The notes under the pieces were generated by a model that did no database searches, was not told where the DNA came from, and saw nothing but the letters and a program-made list of their open reading frames with translations. From the NCBI GenBank assembly GCA_029204225.1, contig CM055100.1:27356649-27420648 (forward strand): a stretch of 64,000 nucleotides of DNA, read 5' to 3'. Origin of the DNA: Diphasiastrum complanatum. Taxonomy: Eukaryota; Streptophyta; Lycopodiopsida; Lycopodiales; Lycopodiaceae. Positions 22,401-32,300 of this stretch are shown here, piece after piece; positions within the stretch are counted from its first letter, which is position 1; each line of letters opens with the position of its first letter. The position numbers and the translations under genes were made by a program.

Positions 22401-24976
22401 GTCTAAAGGAACGACTTGGTGGAAAGGATGACTTAATTCTTTAGGATGACCTTGTTCAGCTTGAGGACCTGACATCCTTTGTACCTTCTGAACCACAGGC
22501 CATTGTTGATGTACGTCAACGTGGGCTCAGAAACCATCAGGTAACTAAGTACTTGGTTCGATGGAAAGGAAGCTCCAAAGACGAGAATACTTGGAAAAGG
22601 CGCGAGACCTTAGACTGAGATTCTCATATTTCCTTCCTTAGAAGAGGAATCTTTTAAAGGGGAGGGAATGTTAGGGACCCAACTCCCTTGGGTCCCAAAC
22701 CCAACTTGAAACCGAACGATGACTGGGCCCGTTGACTTGACCAGTGACTCGTGGACCTTCACGGTTGCCACATGTCATGTTCCAAGATGTGTGCTAGGCT
22801 TGGAGACTCCTAACTTGGGCCTGAGGTAGGTGATGATTGATGGCCTTGGCAGTGGTATGGGACGTTGTCAGAGTTGGAGGTCAGATCTTGCTTGTTACAG
22901 GTGACGGGCCAGGGCACGGAGGGTGGACCCAGATTCGGTCCTACGGCAGGGTGGATCGTGAGCGTTCGGTTTCTTTAATGACTGGCACCTGGAGGTTTAG
23001 GGTATCGAGATTGTAACAATTGGTGAGGGTTCAAACCACGTCAAGTCACATCATGAAAGACCTTTAGTGGGTGGGTGGTCATTGCATTGATTTCTAGCAC
23101 CACCTAGGGACTGTAAACCTCCTCGTGGTCCCACTAGTAACACCCTTTTGGGTGGCTAATAGCAATCCTAGGTGATGACAGAGGTCGTCCCGCTCATGAC
23201 TTGGATCTTTGTGGGTGTGAGAAGTCGAGGCAACATGCATACTTGAGATAGGTGGTGATTGGATAAAAGATAATACCAAGTAGGGGTTGGTGTTGCCAAG
23301 GTGATTCCCAACACCACCAATAGATTGGTCTTGCAAAGGCATCTCACCTCCATTGTATGCCCTACTTCACTTTGTGACCCTAAGTTGTCATTGCTCTTGC
23401 TCGTCTTGCAAGTGGAGTAAACCTAAGCTTTCTTCATCCTAGTGATAACGTCCAGCATCAAGAGGTGCATGACAAGAAATTCCCATGTCAACTTGAGGTC
23501 ATTGCAAATGAGATGGAAGTTGGGAGGGTATAGTTTGGGTTAGTAGGGGATATTGCGACAATGGTCACTCAAATCGCAATCTGGAGAAACCTTGCTCTAC
23601 AAAAATGTTAAGTCAGGGCAACCTGCGGACGAGGCATTAAGGCCAACTAGTAAAATGATATTCTTCGAAATATCGATCTATTAGGTGGCCAAATCGACTG
23701 GCATTTGATCTTTACAACCATGGGGCGATAGCTTCCCCACTAATAGCCAAAGCACACATTTGAGTTGAAATTTTTCCTGGTCTTGTTAAGGGACACAACT
23801 TAGAAGGTAGCACTTAGCATTTAAATTCAGCCCTTTCAAAGGCATTTGAATCAATTCCCCCTTAGTTTATTGCACTAGGCCTAAGTGGAACTTGTTGAAC
23901 TAGAATTTAAACCATGAAAGTTCAACGAAACTACTTAAAGTCAAAAGAAACTTGAAATTTCAGCACATGCAACTTAGATAGCTTGAATAAAAAATGCATT
24001 GATCAGTGGATACTAATAATAATAAGTATCAAAACACTATAGAAAGCTAAAAAATTATGTTCTTGAAGTTGAGAATAGCGAGCTCGTGGCGAGATTTAAG
24101 CAGAAATCATGGATGCACTACAAAATCTATTGCTTAACAGAAATATTTGAAAAGCTGTTTTGAATGTTTTATAAATACTTGCATTGTCAGATTCTAGAGC
24201 AAAGACAAAAGCCGACGTCATTTCAGTTATTAGACTGGGAGCAGTATGCAAGTGTGCCAACAAAACTTCGAACTGACATACAAAACCACATGGACAAACC
24301 TAAGTATGCTTTTGGTAGACAAAAGATGCATCCTGAGTAGTGTTACTAGGAAATGCTTACTCTTTTTCTGCAAGTTTCACTTTTGAACCACCGTACTCTG
24401 GAATAAGTACAGTATCTCCTTCCTTCACCGCAACAGGAATAATTTCTCCGTCTTTAGTTCGCCCACCAGCACCAACTGCAACTACCTTTCCTGCATTCAG
24501 CTGCCCAACAAATAATTCAGGCAAAATGTTCCCAAATGGAAATGTCCAGCATAGATCAGACAGCCAAGCTCATTTTTTTAGAGACAAGGGTGTGAAGTTT
24601 AAAGAGACAAGCACCCCCCTGAATTGGCAAGCATCCATTAAACCATCAAAAGAGCAATGAAATAACCCTCTTAATACAAATGCATTCCTTTCAATTCCAA
24701 TAGGAAGGATTTAAAGATTGAGATGAGAAATCCTTTGCATTGCCTAAATAAATCCTTTCCGTCTTGAAATAAATTTAAAAACTTTAGCAAAATTGTAAAT
24801 AAATCCTTTTTCATCAGGGTTGGCAGACAAGACAAGAAATGAGCTCGAACACAACTAACCTGGGAAGCAGTAGCTGACTCAGGAAGTAAAATACCACCCA
24901 CAGACTTAGTGGGAGGCACGATCTTCTCCACCAACACTCGATTCAATAGGGGTATAAGCTTCCTAGCAGCCGCCAT
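16477..24976 (-). CDS. CPN10: 10-kDa mitochondrial-type co-chaperonin, three exons
   Basis: Three exons join in frame to a 101-residue protein, the usual size for mitochondrial CPN10/HSP10: exon 1 24976-24860 (start [23 protein letters not shown]), exon 2 24500-24361 and exon 3 16525-16477 ([15 protein letters not shown] then TAA). Splice sites follow GT-AG: CCCAG|GTTAGT, TTGGGCAG|CTG, AAAGA|GTAAGC and TTTGCAG|GTATG. The protein shows the GroES fold signatures PLLNRVLV, the mobile-loop region with [19 protein letters not shown] and the closing RDDDIL strand. It would form the heptameric lid that closes the HSP60 folding chamber in mitochondria. There is no cleavable presequence, as usual for this family. 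Intron 1 is 359 bp; intron 2 is 7835 bp and full of transposons. If exon 2 were read through its donor, GAG-TAA would end the protein early, which the matching exon 3 argues against. Confidence 0.93.
17357..17660 (+). pseudogene. Gypsy RNase H fragment in CPN10 intron 2
   Basis: The plus strand reads [23 protein letters not shown], then after a stop [18 protein letters not shown] and [10 protein letters not shown]. This is the usual end of Ty3/gypsy RNase H leading to the integrase linker. It contains stops and has no upstream RT in register. Confidence 0.8.
18580..19140 (+). pseudogene. Decayed gypsy reverse transcriptase fragment in CPN10 intron 2
   Basis: [10 protein letters not shown] near 18602 resembles the protease-RT linker. 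[20 protein letters not shown] and YPLPRMDD (about 18809-18890) match the RT fingers block. Later pieces resemble the NAQATFQ...MNDLF palm block in shifted frames. Many stops and frameshifts. The order relative to 17357-17660 (RNase H first) shows these are two separate insertions or a rearranged one. Confidence 0.75.
19561..19785. repeat. Direct repeat flanking the chromovirus, left copy
   Basis: Homologous in the same orientation to 23826-24040 (shared CCCTTTCAAAGGCATTTGAA, AACTACTTAAAGTCAAAAG and TTGATCA.TGGA). The two copies bracket the chromovirus inside CPN10 intron 2. Confidence 0.8.
19814..20180 (+). repeat. 5' LTR of the chromovirus
   Basis: About 367 bp starting near TGCATTGAGGGACCCAACTC. 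It matches 22669-23018 with a short internal CACAGGTCACAGGC expansion near 20048-20072. Confidence 0.88.
20183..20195 (+). promoter_or_regulatory. tRNA-iMet primer-binding site of the chromovirus
   Basis: TGGTATCAGAGCC two bases after the 5' LTR, complementary to plant initiator-Met tRNA. Confidence 0.9.
20763..21340 (+). pseudogene. Chromovirus RNase H remnant
   Basis: [18 protein letters not shown] is followed by the RNase H start [16 protein letters not shown], then [20 protein letters not shown]. After stops come [16 protein letters not shown] and [13 protein letters not shown]. This is the classic order for gypsy RNase H and the connection to integrase. Stops at 21126-21128 and near 21180 interrupt it. 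Confidence 0.88.
21540..21704 (+). pseudogene. Chromovirus integrase zinc-binding remnant
   Basis: [10 protein letters not shown]...[21 protein letters not shown] is the HHCC module of gypsy integrase. A TAG follows the last Cys at 21702-21704, in a position where related integrases carry Gln. Confidence 0.8.
21705..21986 (+). repeat. Exact 141-bp tandem duplication within the chromovirus integrase
   Basis: 21705-21845 and 21846-21986 appear identical. Each encodes [20 protein letters not shown] and [12 protein letters not shown], the start of the integrase catalytic core. Identity between copies suggests that this duplication is younger than the element's coding decay. The minus-strand 95-codon frame here is a shadow. 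Confidence 0.93.
22076..22625 (+). pseudogene. Chromovirus integrase C-terminus and chromodomain
   Basis: The frame 22076-22444 carries [34 protein letters not shown] and [12 protein letters not shown], the integrase C-terminal domain of chromoviruses. It stops at TAG 22442-22444. The following frame has [20 protein letters not shown] (about 22539-22605), a chromodomain. This domain links the integrase to histone marks and guides insertion. The amber stop sits where LILQDDLVQL would be expected. Confidence 0.88.
22656..22668 (+). promoter_or_regulatory. Polypurine tract of the chromovirus
   Basis: AAAGGGGAGGGAA directly precedes the 3' LTR start TGTTAGGGACC. Confidence 0.85.
22669..23018 (+). 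repeat. 3' LTR of the chromovirus
   Basis: 350 bp, TGTTAGGGACC...GATTGTAACA, matching the 5' LTR, with ATTGGT directly after it. Confidence 0.9.
23826..24040. repeat. Direct repeat flanking the chromovirus, right copy
   Basis: Partner of 19561-19785. It lies 800 bp beyond the 3' LTR, still in CPN10 intron 2. Confidence 0.8.
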
Positions 24977-25330
24977 ATCTTCACAACCACCACACAATGC
25001 CAAAAAAAAAGTCCGAAGACTTGTGGGTGCTTTGTTATCAGGAAAACAGGCTTATGGGTGATTTTGCGATTATGGGTGATTTGTGATCAAGAAAATAGAT
25101 CTGCAGAACAGCTTTGAATGTCGGAGACCGATTCCCCAACAACACCAATCCAGAGAGCAAATCCAAATGCGCTTCACACAATTTAGCAGGTGGAAAGGAT
25201 TGATCGTACATGCGGCGCCGGTGATCGAAGGTAAAATTGTGGGCGAATTAGGGTTTAATTGGCTTAAACCCTTGGACCTTGTCCTCTTTCTAGGGACTTC
25301 TTGGCAATGAGGTTGTGAAAATGTGAACGT
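24977..25330 (-). promoter_or_regulatory. Probable CPN10 5' untranslated region and promoter area
   Basis: The 350 bp upstream of the CPN10 ATG are less AT-rich than the surroundings (for example GCGGCGCCGGTGATCG near 25212). I see no certain TATA box. Assigned by position only. Confidence 0.4.
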
Positions 25331-25967
25331 TATATAGAATGTGCTTTAAAAATTTTAGGGTTTAGGGCAGGTCCATTATGCCGTCACACGTGCGACCTTT
25401 TAAGAGTGGTTTCAAACTACACTGCATTGCCCTGGTTAAGTACGTAATTCAAAATAAAGTTCTCTCATTGATCCATGGAAAACTAAATGGGTTTTTTTAT
25501 GTTGAGTTGCCACCATGTGGCAGATGAAACGACATGGCACCCTTGCCACGTAGGGGAAACTCAAGTCCCATTTGTGGACCTAGGGACATTTCTTGACATG
25601 TTGAGTTGCTAGGAGCAACTTAAGAAAAATGGACCAATGTTATTAAATGGATTCAAATGGGCCGATTGCAACTTTTGTTTAACACTTACCATCCAAGTTT
25701 GAAATTGGTCCACTGTCCATCAATTCACTTGTCAAGGTTTAAGAAATGGGCGACAATTGAAAGGGCTAGGCGAAGGAACTTGTCACTAGTCTGAAATGGC
25801 CCTTAGTCATGTATACTTTGCCATTGGAGAGTTGACGACATTCTAAAAGTTTCTTGAACTGAAATTTAAGAGAGGCAAGTGAAAGAGTGTCTGTGTTTGA
25901 AGATAATGAAAAGGCAATGCAATTAAAAACAAAACATAAACATGGATCAAAAGCATAAGGCTAACAA

Positions 25968-25970
<3 letters not shown>
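25331..25970. other. Non-coding stretch between CPN10 and a microsatellite
   Basis: No coding motif or LTR end recognised. Confidence 0.45.
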
Positions 25971-26043
<73 letters not shown>

Positions 26044-26050
26044 AACACAC
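25971..26050. repeat. Compound microsatellite (TC)n(AC)n
   Basis: TC repeats from 25971 to about 26026, followed by AC repeats to about 26050. Confidence 0.95.
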
Positions 26051-26649
26051 ATATTCACATAAAAATTCAATAGGAAAAAACTTTAACTCTTCTTATTAAC
26101 AAATGAGCCTTATTATATAGTTGGGTTCAAAATTTATGGCATAAGACTATGGGTTCAAAGTAAACCATTTTTTTATATTTCCCTCAAGCAAGTTGACTTC
26201 TACAAAATTTATGGTATTTATTATAATTGGGGTGTTACATTTGTTTTTATTGTGCTTCAAGGCATAATTTCTTTTAGAAACCACATTATATTCCTTGTGC
26301 TCGTTGGCATATTTACAATTATTAGCACTTGTCATGCGAGTACATTGCACCATCTTGTGCGATCGGGCGCGATCGGACCTATTTAATTACATAACTTACA
26401 AAATCGAGGTTATGAGAGCCCTTGTTCTTCACTTACATTTCTCTTCATTGGATGTTTCAATGGTGCTTGAATCTTCGAACAATATCTATGTGGAGGTAAG
26501 AGCTTGAATGACAAGATGAAAGCTTGGGACAAAAAATGAGACAATCATATTTATTTAAGTTTCTCTTGATGTTGATAAAGTATTTACATCACGACAAACA
26601 AAAATATGTTCTTTATATGTTATTGTTAAGAATATTGGGAATTAAACAA

Positions 26650-26686
26650 ACACGTGCACACACACGCGCGCGCGCACACACACATC
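26650..26686. repeat. Compound microsatellite (CA)n(CG)n(CA)n
   Basis: ACACACACGCGCGCGCGCACACACACA is an alternating purine-pyrimidine run able to adopt left-handed Z-DNA. Confidence 0.9.
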
Positions 26687-26691
26687 TAATT

Positions 26692-26898
26692 AAGAAATGC
26701 TCTCATGATTTACTTGCTTGTTTCGGTCACTATGATCACAATGAAGGAACTGTCTTGAGTTCTTTTGATCAACTTCGTACAACACTCTTAATGTTAACAA
26801 TGAAAAAATTCATGTGAACAATCTTCTAATCCCCTCAATATGGTTCACTACTAACGGGTATGAAGAGTTGAAGTGCCATGAAATGATCATGAATTATA
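26692..26898. repeat. Dispersed direct repeat, copy 1
   Basis: Matches 27764-27963 at high identity, including GATTTACTTGCTTGTTTCGG and CCATGAAATGATCATGAATT. Following sequence at 26915-26985 also has a diverged partner at 27470-27540. Confidence 0.8.
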
Positions 26899-27763
26899 TT
26901 CTGAGTGTTTATTACGATTCTAGGATGCTATTGAAAAATCTTAGGATATATTTGATGGCATCATCCTTGAGAAAATATGGTTGTCTTTTGACTACGATGA
27001 CACTATATGAATTCGATTGACTTTAAGATTCGTATGTGTTGTATTGTGGCGATTATGTTCAGTTTTGTTTATATTTGCTAGGCAAAAACCACTCTTGTGT
27101 TGGAGAGGATTCCCCTCGAATATCCAACCATATTTGGCTAGATTTGCCTAGTAACATTTCGCCATCAACACTGGTTTTTCAATGTGTCAAAGTTACACCT
27201 GACATTACTATCCGACATTGGTATGCACTCTATTTTTAATTGTCTTCTCCCTTACCACATGAGACATTATAACAAGTATTAGACAAATTAAGCTCATTGA
27301 CAAGTTTCAATTACTTGTTTTTATAACCATAAAGCTTGTTTACATTATGATTATAAGACTTTTCCTTCTCATGTAGTTATGTTACTTCTAGACTGGTATA
27401 AAATTTGGCAAGTATTGCAAACTAGTTCGAAAGTAGGCTTGGATAAACTATTTTCATATCCTGATTGTTTATCTCAATTCTAGGATGTTGTTTAGAAATA
27501 TCAAGATATACTTGATATTATGGTCCTTGAGAAAATGTAAATATTTGGTGACACTCCTGAATGAGAACACTTGTCATCGAAAATTTTTTCCATAGGGAGA
27601 CTTATAGTTGAAAATTATCCCCTGGGATGATTGTTTTCACATTGTTCTTATTTCAGCATCTTGTGTTGTTCTAGGTGTGCAGCAGGTATAACCACACTAA
27701 GTATGCTTGTTGCAACACCTAGTGTGGTTATTTTGTTCTGTGGGATGGTTGGCAAAATAACAC

Positions 27764-27963
27764 AAGAAATGCTCTCATGATTTACTTGCTTGTTTCGGTC
27801 ACTATGAACGAACTGTCGTGAGTTCCTTTGATCAGACTTCGTACAACACTCTTAATGTTAACAATGAAAAAATTTGTGTGAACAGTCTTCTAATCCCCTC
27901 AATATGGTTGTCACTACTAATGGGTATGAAGAGTTGAAATGCCATGAAATGATCATGAATTTA
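27764..27963. repeat. Dispersed direct repeat, copy 2
   Basis: Copy of 26692-26898 lacking a few bases (CACAATG deleted near 27808). The blocks are in a different order from copy 1, so the duplication is rearranged. Confidence 0.8.
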
Positions 27964-28384
27964 CTACTCGTTGATGCTGAACTTTCATTAACGAGGTTTC
28001 TTTTGAAGTGTACCGCTTTTTATTTACACCTTTGGATACACTTCGACTATTTTTATTATAAATCACTTGGATCATGGGTTTAGTTATATGACTTGGATCT
28101 GTCTATTAAAGTTTATATATACTTATTTGTGGACGGTAATGCCCTGACAATTTGAAATTGACACTACAATAAATATTTCTCTAAGTTGTTACTTAGGATA
28201 AGGGATGGTGTTCCGATAAGCATTCTAGAAAGGGTAATGGTAGATACTTTTTAACTCTACTTTAAAACTAGTCTTGATGTAACTGTCTATGTAATTGTTA
28301 ACTTTCAAGCACTGATTATACATTTTTAACTTATGCCGAAATGATTGATGAGTTTGAAAGACGTTCACCGACTATTATGAATTG

Positions 28385-28635
28385 TTGTGGGCATTTCCTA
28401 TCCTACCCTCAACGTCCCTAGATCCAAGCACACAAGCATCAAGGAGATGAAGTTAGTTGTCACGCGAAAGTTCATTCCCATGAGAGCGATAACATATTTC
28501 ATAGTCCAGCATGTGCATAAGATTCATATCTAGCACTAAGATCCATTAACACTAAGTATTAACACTATATCCATTAACCTTAATCCACAACAATGATAGA
28601 AACTTACTCTTCTCTCTCTCCCTTTCTCTCTCACA
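28385..28635 (-). repeat. Partial LTR related (inverted) to the large gypsy 3' LTR
   Basis: The reverse complement of about 44180-44425 aligns here: GATGAAGTTAGTTGTCA, TTCATTCCCATGAGAGCGAT, then CCATTAAC..TAAGTATTAACA. This looks like a fragment or solo end of the LTR of the 36547-44425 family. Confidence 0.7.
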
Positions 28636-28639
28636 ATGT

Positions 28640-30833
28640 GATCATCCCACCAATAAGAGCCCAACTTCAACTTTAAAAATTTTATTTTTAAAGTTTGGTT
28701 AGTGCTTAAAGTGAAGTTACTAAATGTATAGGTAGTTTTTAGATTGGTGTTGCCTACATGTGAAGGATTTGAGATCCATTAAGATCCAAATCTACAATTG
28801 ATCTTTGGTTGCAAAAACAAACAACTCACCAATCTTGCCAATGTAGAAAAATTAGCATCTACCTAAGATTGAGATGGAAAATCTAATGTATCTTGATCAA
28901 ACATGACTCTACTTACATCTCGCATTTAAAAAAGGCCTCCCAAAGTAAGATTTCTATCTTTCGCACACCCTACCAGAGATCTCGATTATTCTCTTAAAAT
29001 TGTCAAAATTGGCCTATGCGAATAGGTTGGAGGTACTTCTACCCTAAGGACCAAAGACTCTAGAAATATCATGAAAGTCCAAATAAGGTAGGAGAAACAT
29101 AGCAACCTCCTCCAAATTAACTAACAGTGCAAATTCTTGATCTTTCCTCAAAATAGTACTTGCACGGTACTTGTATAGTCTATTTTTGGGAAGGTTGGCC
29201 TTTGTGCAAACCTCTTCACTTGTGTGAGAATTTTTCATAGCTAAAACTAGCAAAGTCATACCCTAGTACCTCTCGAAAAATCAAAACTTGGAAACTTATT
29301 GATTTTCCACTAGAGCACCATGAGTGAGAAGTCAGATCACCCTCCTCCTGAGTTTAAAAATGAACCTCATAATTTGAGATTTGGCCTTGCTATGGATAGT
29401 GTAAATCATTTTAGCGTTCAAGCGTCAACTTGGTCTACATGGCCAGTTGTGCTTGTTAATTATAGCATACCTCCATAGTTGAGTATTAAAACGGGACACT
29501 CAACTTGTGCAAAGAGCTCAAAGAAGCTACAGTGACACAACAACATCAAAAGGGGAGACCTCTGTCAACAAAGTGTTTCAGGAGACAATCATGAACAATG
29601 GACCTTGATCCATCTATTACCTCCATCTACTAAAACTCACCACATCTGATACATTGTTTCTCACTCATCTCTGTTTCCTCCCAATGACATTCATTCACAC
29701 TTGTCTTGCATTTCTCATCGTGTCTCAAGCCCATACTACCATTGTTGTACATCATCCATTCGATCATCTGCAGAGGCCACAAGTAGCACAAGTCATCATC
29801 ACGTGAAATCCCATAGGCCTACGTAAACTAAAGGAATCTCAAGTCAATTAGAGATTGAAGCTATGAGAGCACAACCTCAATGACAAAGCTATTCTCAAAG
29901 ACGAGCGATGATGATTCTGTGAAGAATTGTACAAAGAGCATTGGTTATTTTATGGACAGATGTGGAAATCCACACAAGACTCATCTCATTTCTTTTTTCC
30001 ATTCATTCCCTTATGTTCCACCATATAATACATCTTGTAGTTTCATCTCACTTCCTCCATCCTTGTCTCAAGTCATCATTCCTCCCCGATGGATCAATCT
30101 GCACTTGCTCTAGTTTATCAACTACAATACTCCGTGAAGCAGACAAATCTATGACATCTGCAACATACCATTGATATAGTTCGGGCGCTTGAAGCAGCAA
30201 ACTCAAGGATGTTAGAAGTTCTCAACAATGATAATGAACCATGTCTTAAATCCAAAAAATTAAAAATTTAAAAAACAAAAAAAACAAAATCGACAAGTTA
30301 ACAACTTGTTGATCATTCAAAAAAAAAAAAAAAGGCCATACACACCTCTATACATTTGCAACCGCAGCTGCAAGAAATGTCAAATGGAAAACCTTTGCTG
30401 ACATAAGTGCTTTCAAAAGACAGTAATGAGCAAAGGAATTTTGATCCATCCATCCACTTCCATATATCCACCTTCACCACTTCCGACATTACAACGCCCC
30501 CTATTACGCCCACTCCATCTTCATCGCATTGCCGTTCAATAACCCCTTGTGTGGCATTCACATCATGTCTAAAAAAAGATACTAAGCTTGTGTACATCAT
30601 CCATTGAATCATCAGCATGGGCACTTGGAAATACAACCCATCAAAGAGCCAACTCCCATTGTGATCCACATCAACTCTTCTGGAGATGCTCATACTTCTT
30701 CCAAGCTTCATCTCCTACGGAGTAGCACTTTACAAAACGTTTCACATCTACAAGTTGCACCGACTTTGACTCCTCCAGCACCGTAAGGAGCGGGGTTCTT
30801 TACATTGCACTTGGCATGGGACCGTCAAGTTCT
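28640..30833. other. Non-coding stretch with diverged internal duplication
   Basis: Segments at about 29560-29780 and 30400-30620 look distantly related (both include GATCCATC, then TTGTGTACATCATCCATT- or TTGTACATCATCCATT-like ends). No recognised protein. Possibly the internal part of a non-autonomous retroelement ending in the LTR-like block that follows. Confidence 0.4.
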
Positions 30834-30848
30834 TAATGGAGGGGATAA

Positions 30849-31640
30849 TGTAGAATGATATTCCAAAGAATATTCTAGCCATCTTGTGGCAGTTTTTTTA
30901 ATAAAAGTCCCATGATAATTAGTTCTTAATATGGGCATTTAGTTCATAAAGGTATAATATCAGCATACGTAGCTCCTTCTGTGGCATGTGTATTGTAAGC
31001 CCACGAGAAGGTAGTCCTTTTGTCTTGGCATGTTGTATAGATGTGAGAAAGAGGCAGTTAGCTCTAGGATTTAACCTTTAGACTTGGGCCTTTACGACAT
31101 AATTGTAAGGCTTTAAGTTTGGTTAGTTCTAAACTTAAGAATATTGCAAATATTTCTAGTTTTACAGCTTAAACCAGAATATTCGGCATTTTTTACGGGC
31201 CCTCACTCTTCCCTATAAGTATGAGTGAGGGCCTGCAAAGAAGAAGAGAGTTCATTTTGAGTGCAATCTTGTTCCTAAAAGTTGGATCTTCCCATTTTCC
31301 CTCTTTGTTCTCCCTTTGTGAGTGTTCTCTCTTCCTCACATCATATGTATTATATGGACGGATCAATGCCAAGTTAATTGGCCACATTAGTCTAGAAGGA
31401 AAAGCCTTAGATTAAGGCTTTTCCTTCTAGAAAAAGTTAGATTGTGTGTTGTAGTTAGAAAACAAGAGAGAAAGAGAAAGAGAAAGAGTGTGGATCTACC
31501 ATTAGAATACTCACCCTATGCTTGCATTGTCTTCTTAGCATCTTTATTCATGCTAGTAGAAAGAAGCCTTAGTATCGACTAGATGAAAGTCAGCCATAGT
31601 CCTGCTAGAAGGAGCCTTAGTCGATAATAGATGCTAAAGA
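30849..31640 (+). repeat. Candidate 3' LTR with polypurine tract
   Basis: AATGGAGGGGA (about 30834-30845) looks like a polypurine tract. TGTAGAATGATATTCC follows as an LTR-like start. CCTATAAGT (31211-31219) lies inside an 11-bp inverted repeat GGCCCTCACTC/GAGTGAGGGCC (31198-31208 and 31223-31233) and could be a TATA box. No second copy is seen in the window, so the right end is approximate. Confidence 0.45.
31391..31431. repeat. Perfect 19-bp inverted repeat with 3-base loop
   Basis: TCTAGAAGGAAAAGCCTTA, loop GAT, then its exact complement. See findings. Confidence 0.95.
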
Positions 31641-31644
31641 TACA

Positions 31645-31833
31645 ACTGTAGATATATACTCACCACCATTGTCACTCCTTAAGCACTTGATCCTTGTGGA
31701 AAATCAGTTCTCTCTTGCATTCTTGAACTTAGCAAAGACACCATACACTTCATCTTTGCTCTTTAGTAGATAGATCCAACAAAATATACTAAAATCATCA
31801 ATGAAAGTTATATACATCTTAGCTCCACTATTG
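31645..31833 (-). pseudogene. Copia integrase, downstream half of a split gene
   Basis: The minus strand reads SGAKMYITFIDDFSIFCWIY and LLKSKDEVYGVFAKFK, then IKCLRSDNGGEYIST: the integrase core with its DD and the DNGGE region. The frame is cut at 31834-31838 by the gypsy insertion. The upstream half lies at 35800-36010 on the other side. Confidence 0.88.
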
Positions 31834-31838
31834 CTAAT

Positions 31839-32300
31839 TGTAAGAACAAGAAGATCCTTAGGATTCCAATCACATGCAAACCAAAAGTACACCTGTGGAA
31901 CATGAACCACCCAACCGATATGGAGAGGGTAGTCAATACCCTAACCAATCCACCTCCAAGCCACAATGAAGAACACAAGAGAGGAGAGGAGAAACTGGCT
32001 CAAGAATCACAATTCACAATAGGAGGATGGGTGAGTCTCCACTAGACTTATTCTCCTCAAGAGAGAGAGAATATTCTCTTTAGGATTCCCATGCAACCTA
32101 AATTGAGCTATTGACCTCCTATTCTTGCATTAAAGCAGTCTTCACCATGCATGTGCTCCTATGTCCAATTATAGGTCTGGGCCCTCATATGATTATTAAT
32201 TATTTAATACGACCATGTCCGAAATGATGTAGCATAACTAATACCCACATACAACTAGAGTGACCGACTATCCACGTCAGGAATTATTCCGATTCCTTTA
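31839..32300 (-). repeat. 3' LTR of the gag-protease gypsy element
   Basis: TGTAAGAAC...GGATTCCAATCACATGC to ATTATTCCGATTCC. It matches 35303-35770 but lacks the last 20-25 bp at its inner end, so this junction has a small deletion. Confidence 0.85.

Larger units (their letters stand above)
19814..23018 (+). mobile_element. Deleted Ty3/gypsy chromovirus inserted in CPN10 intron 2
   Basis: Two LTRs (19814-20180 and 22669-23018), a primer-binding site (20183-20195), a polypurine tract (22656-22668) and an ATTGGT target duplication (19808-19813 and 23019-23024; possibly 5 bp) define a 3205-bp element. Gag, protease and most of RT are absent. What remains is RNase H, integrase pieces and a C-terminal chromodomain, all interrupted by stops. 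It lies opposite in sense to CPN10. It cannot move on its own, and it would be spliced out with the intron. Confidence 0.9.

Noticed and set aside
24357-24362. CPN10 ending at GAG-TAA directly after exon 2
   Set aside because: This overlaps a good splice donor (GA|GTAAGC), and a matching last exon with the conserved RDDDIL strand is present at 16525-16477 in the right phase.
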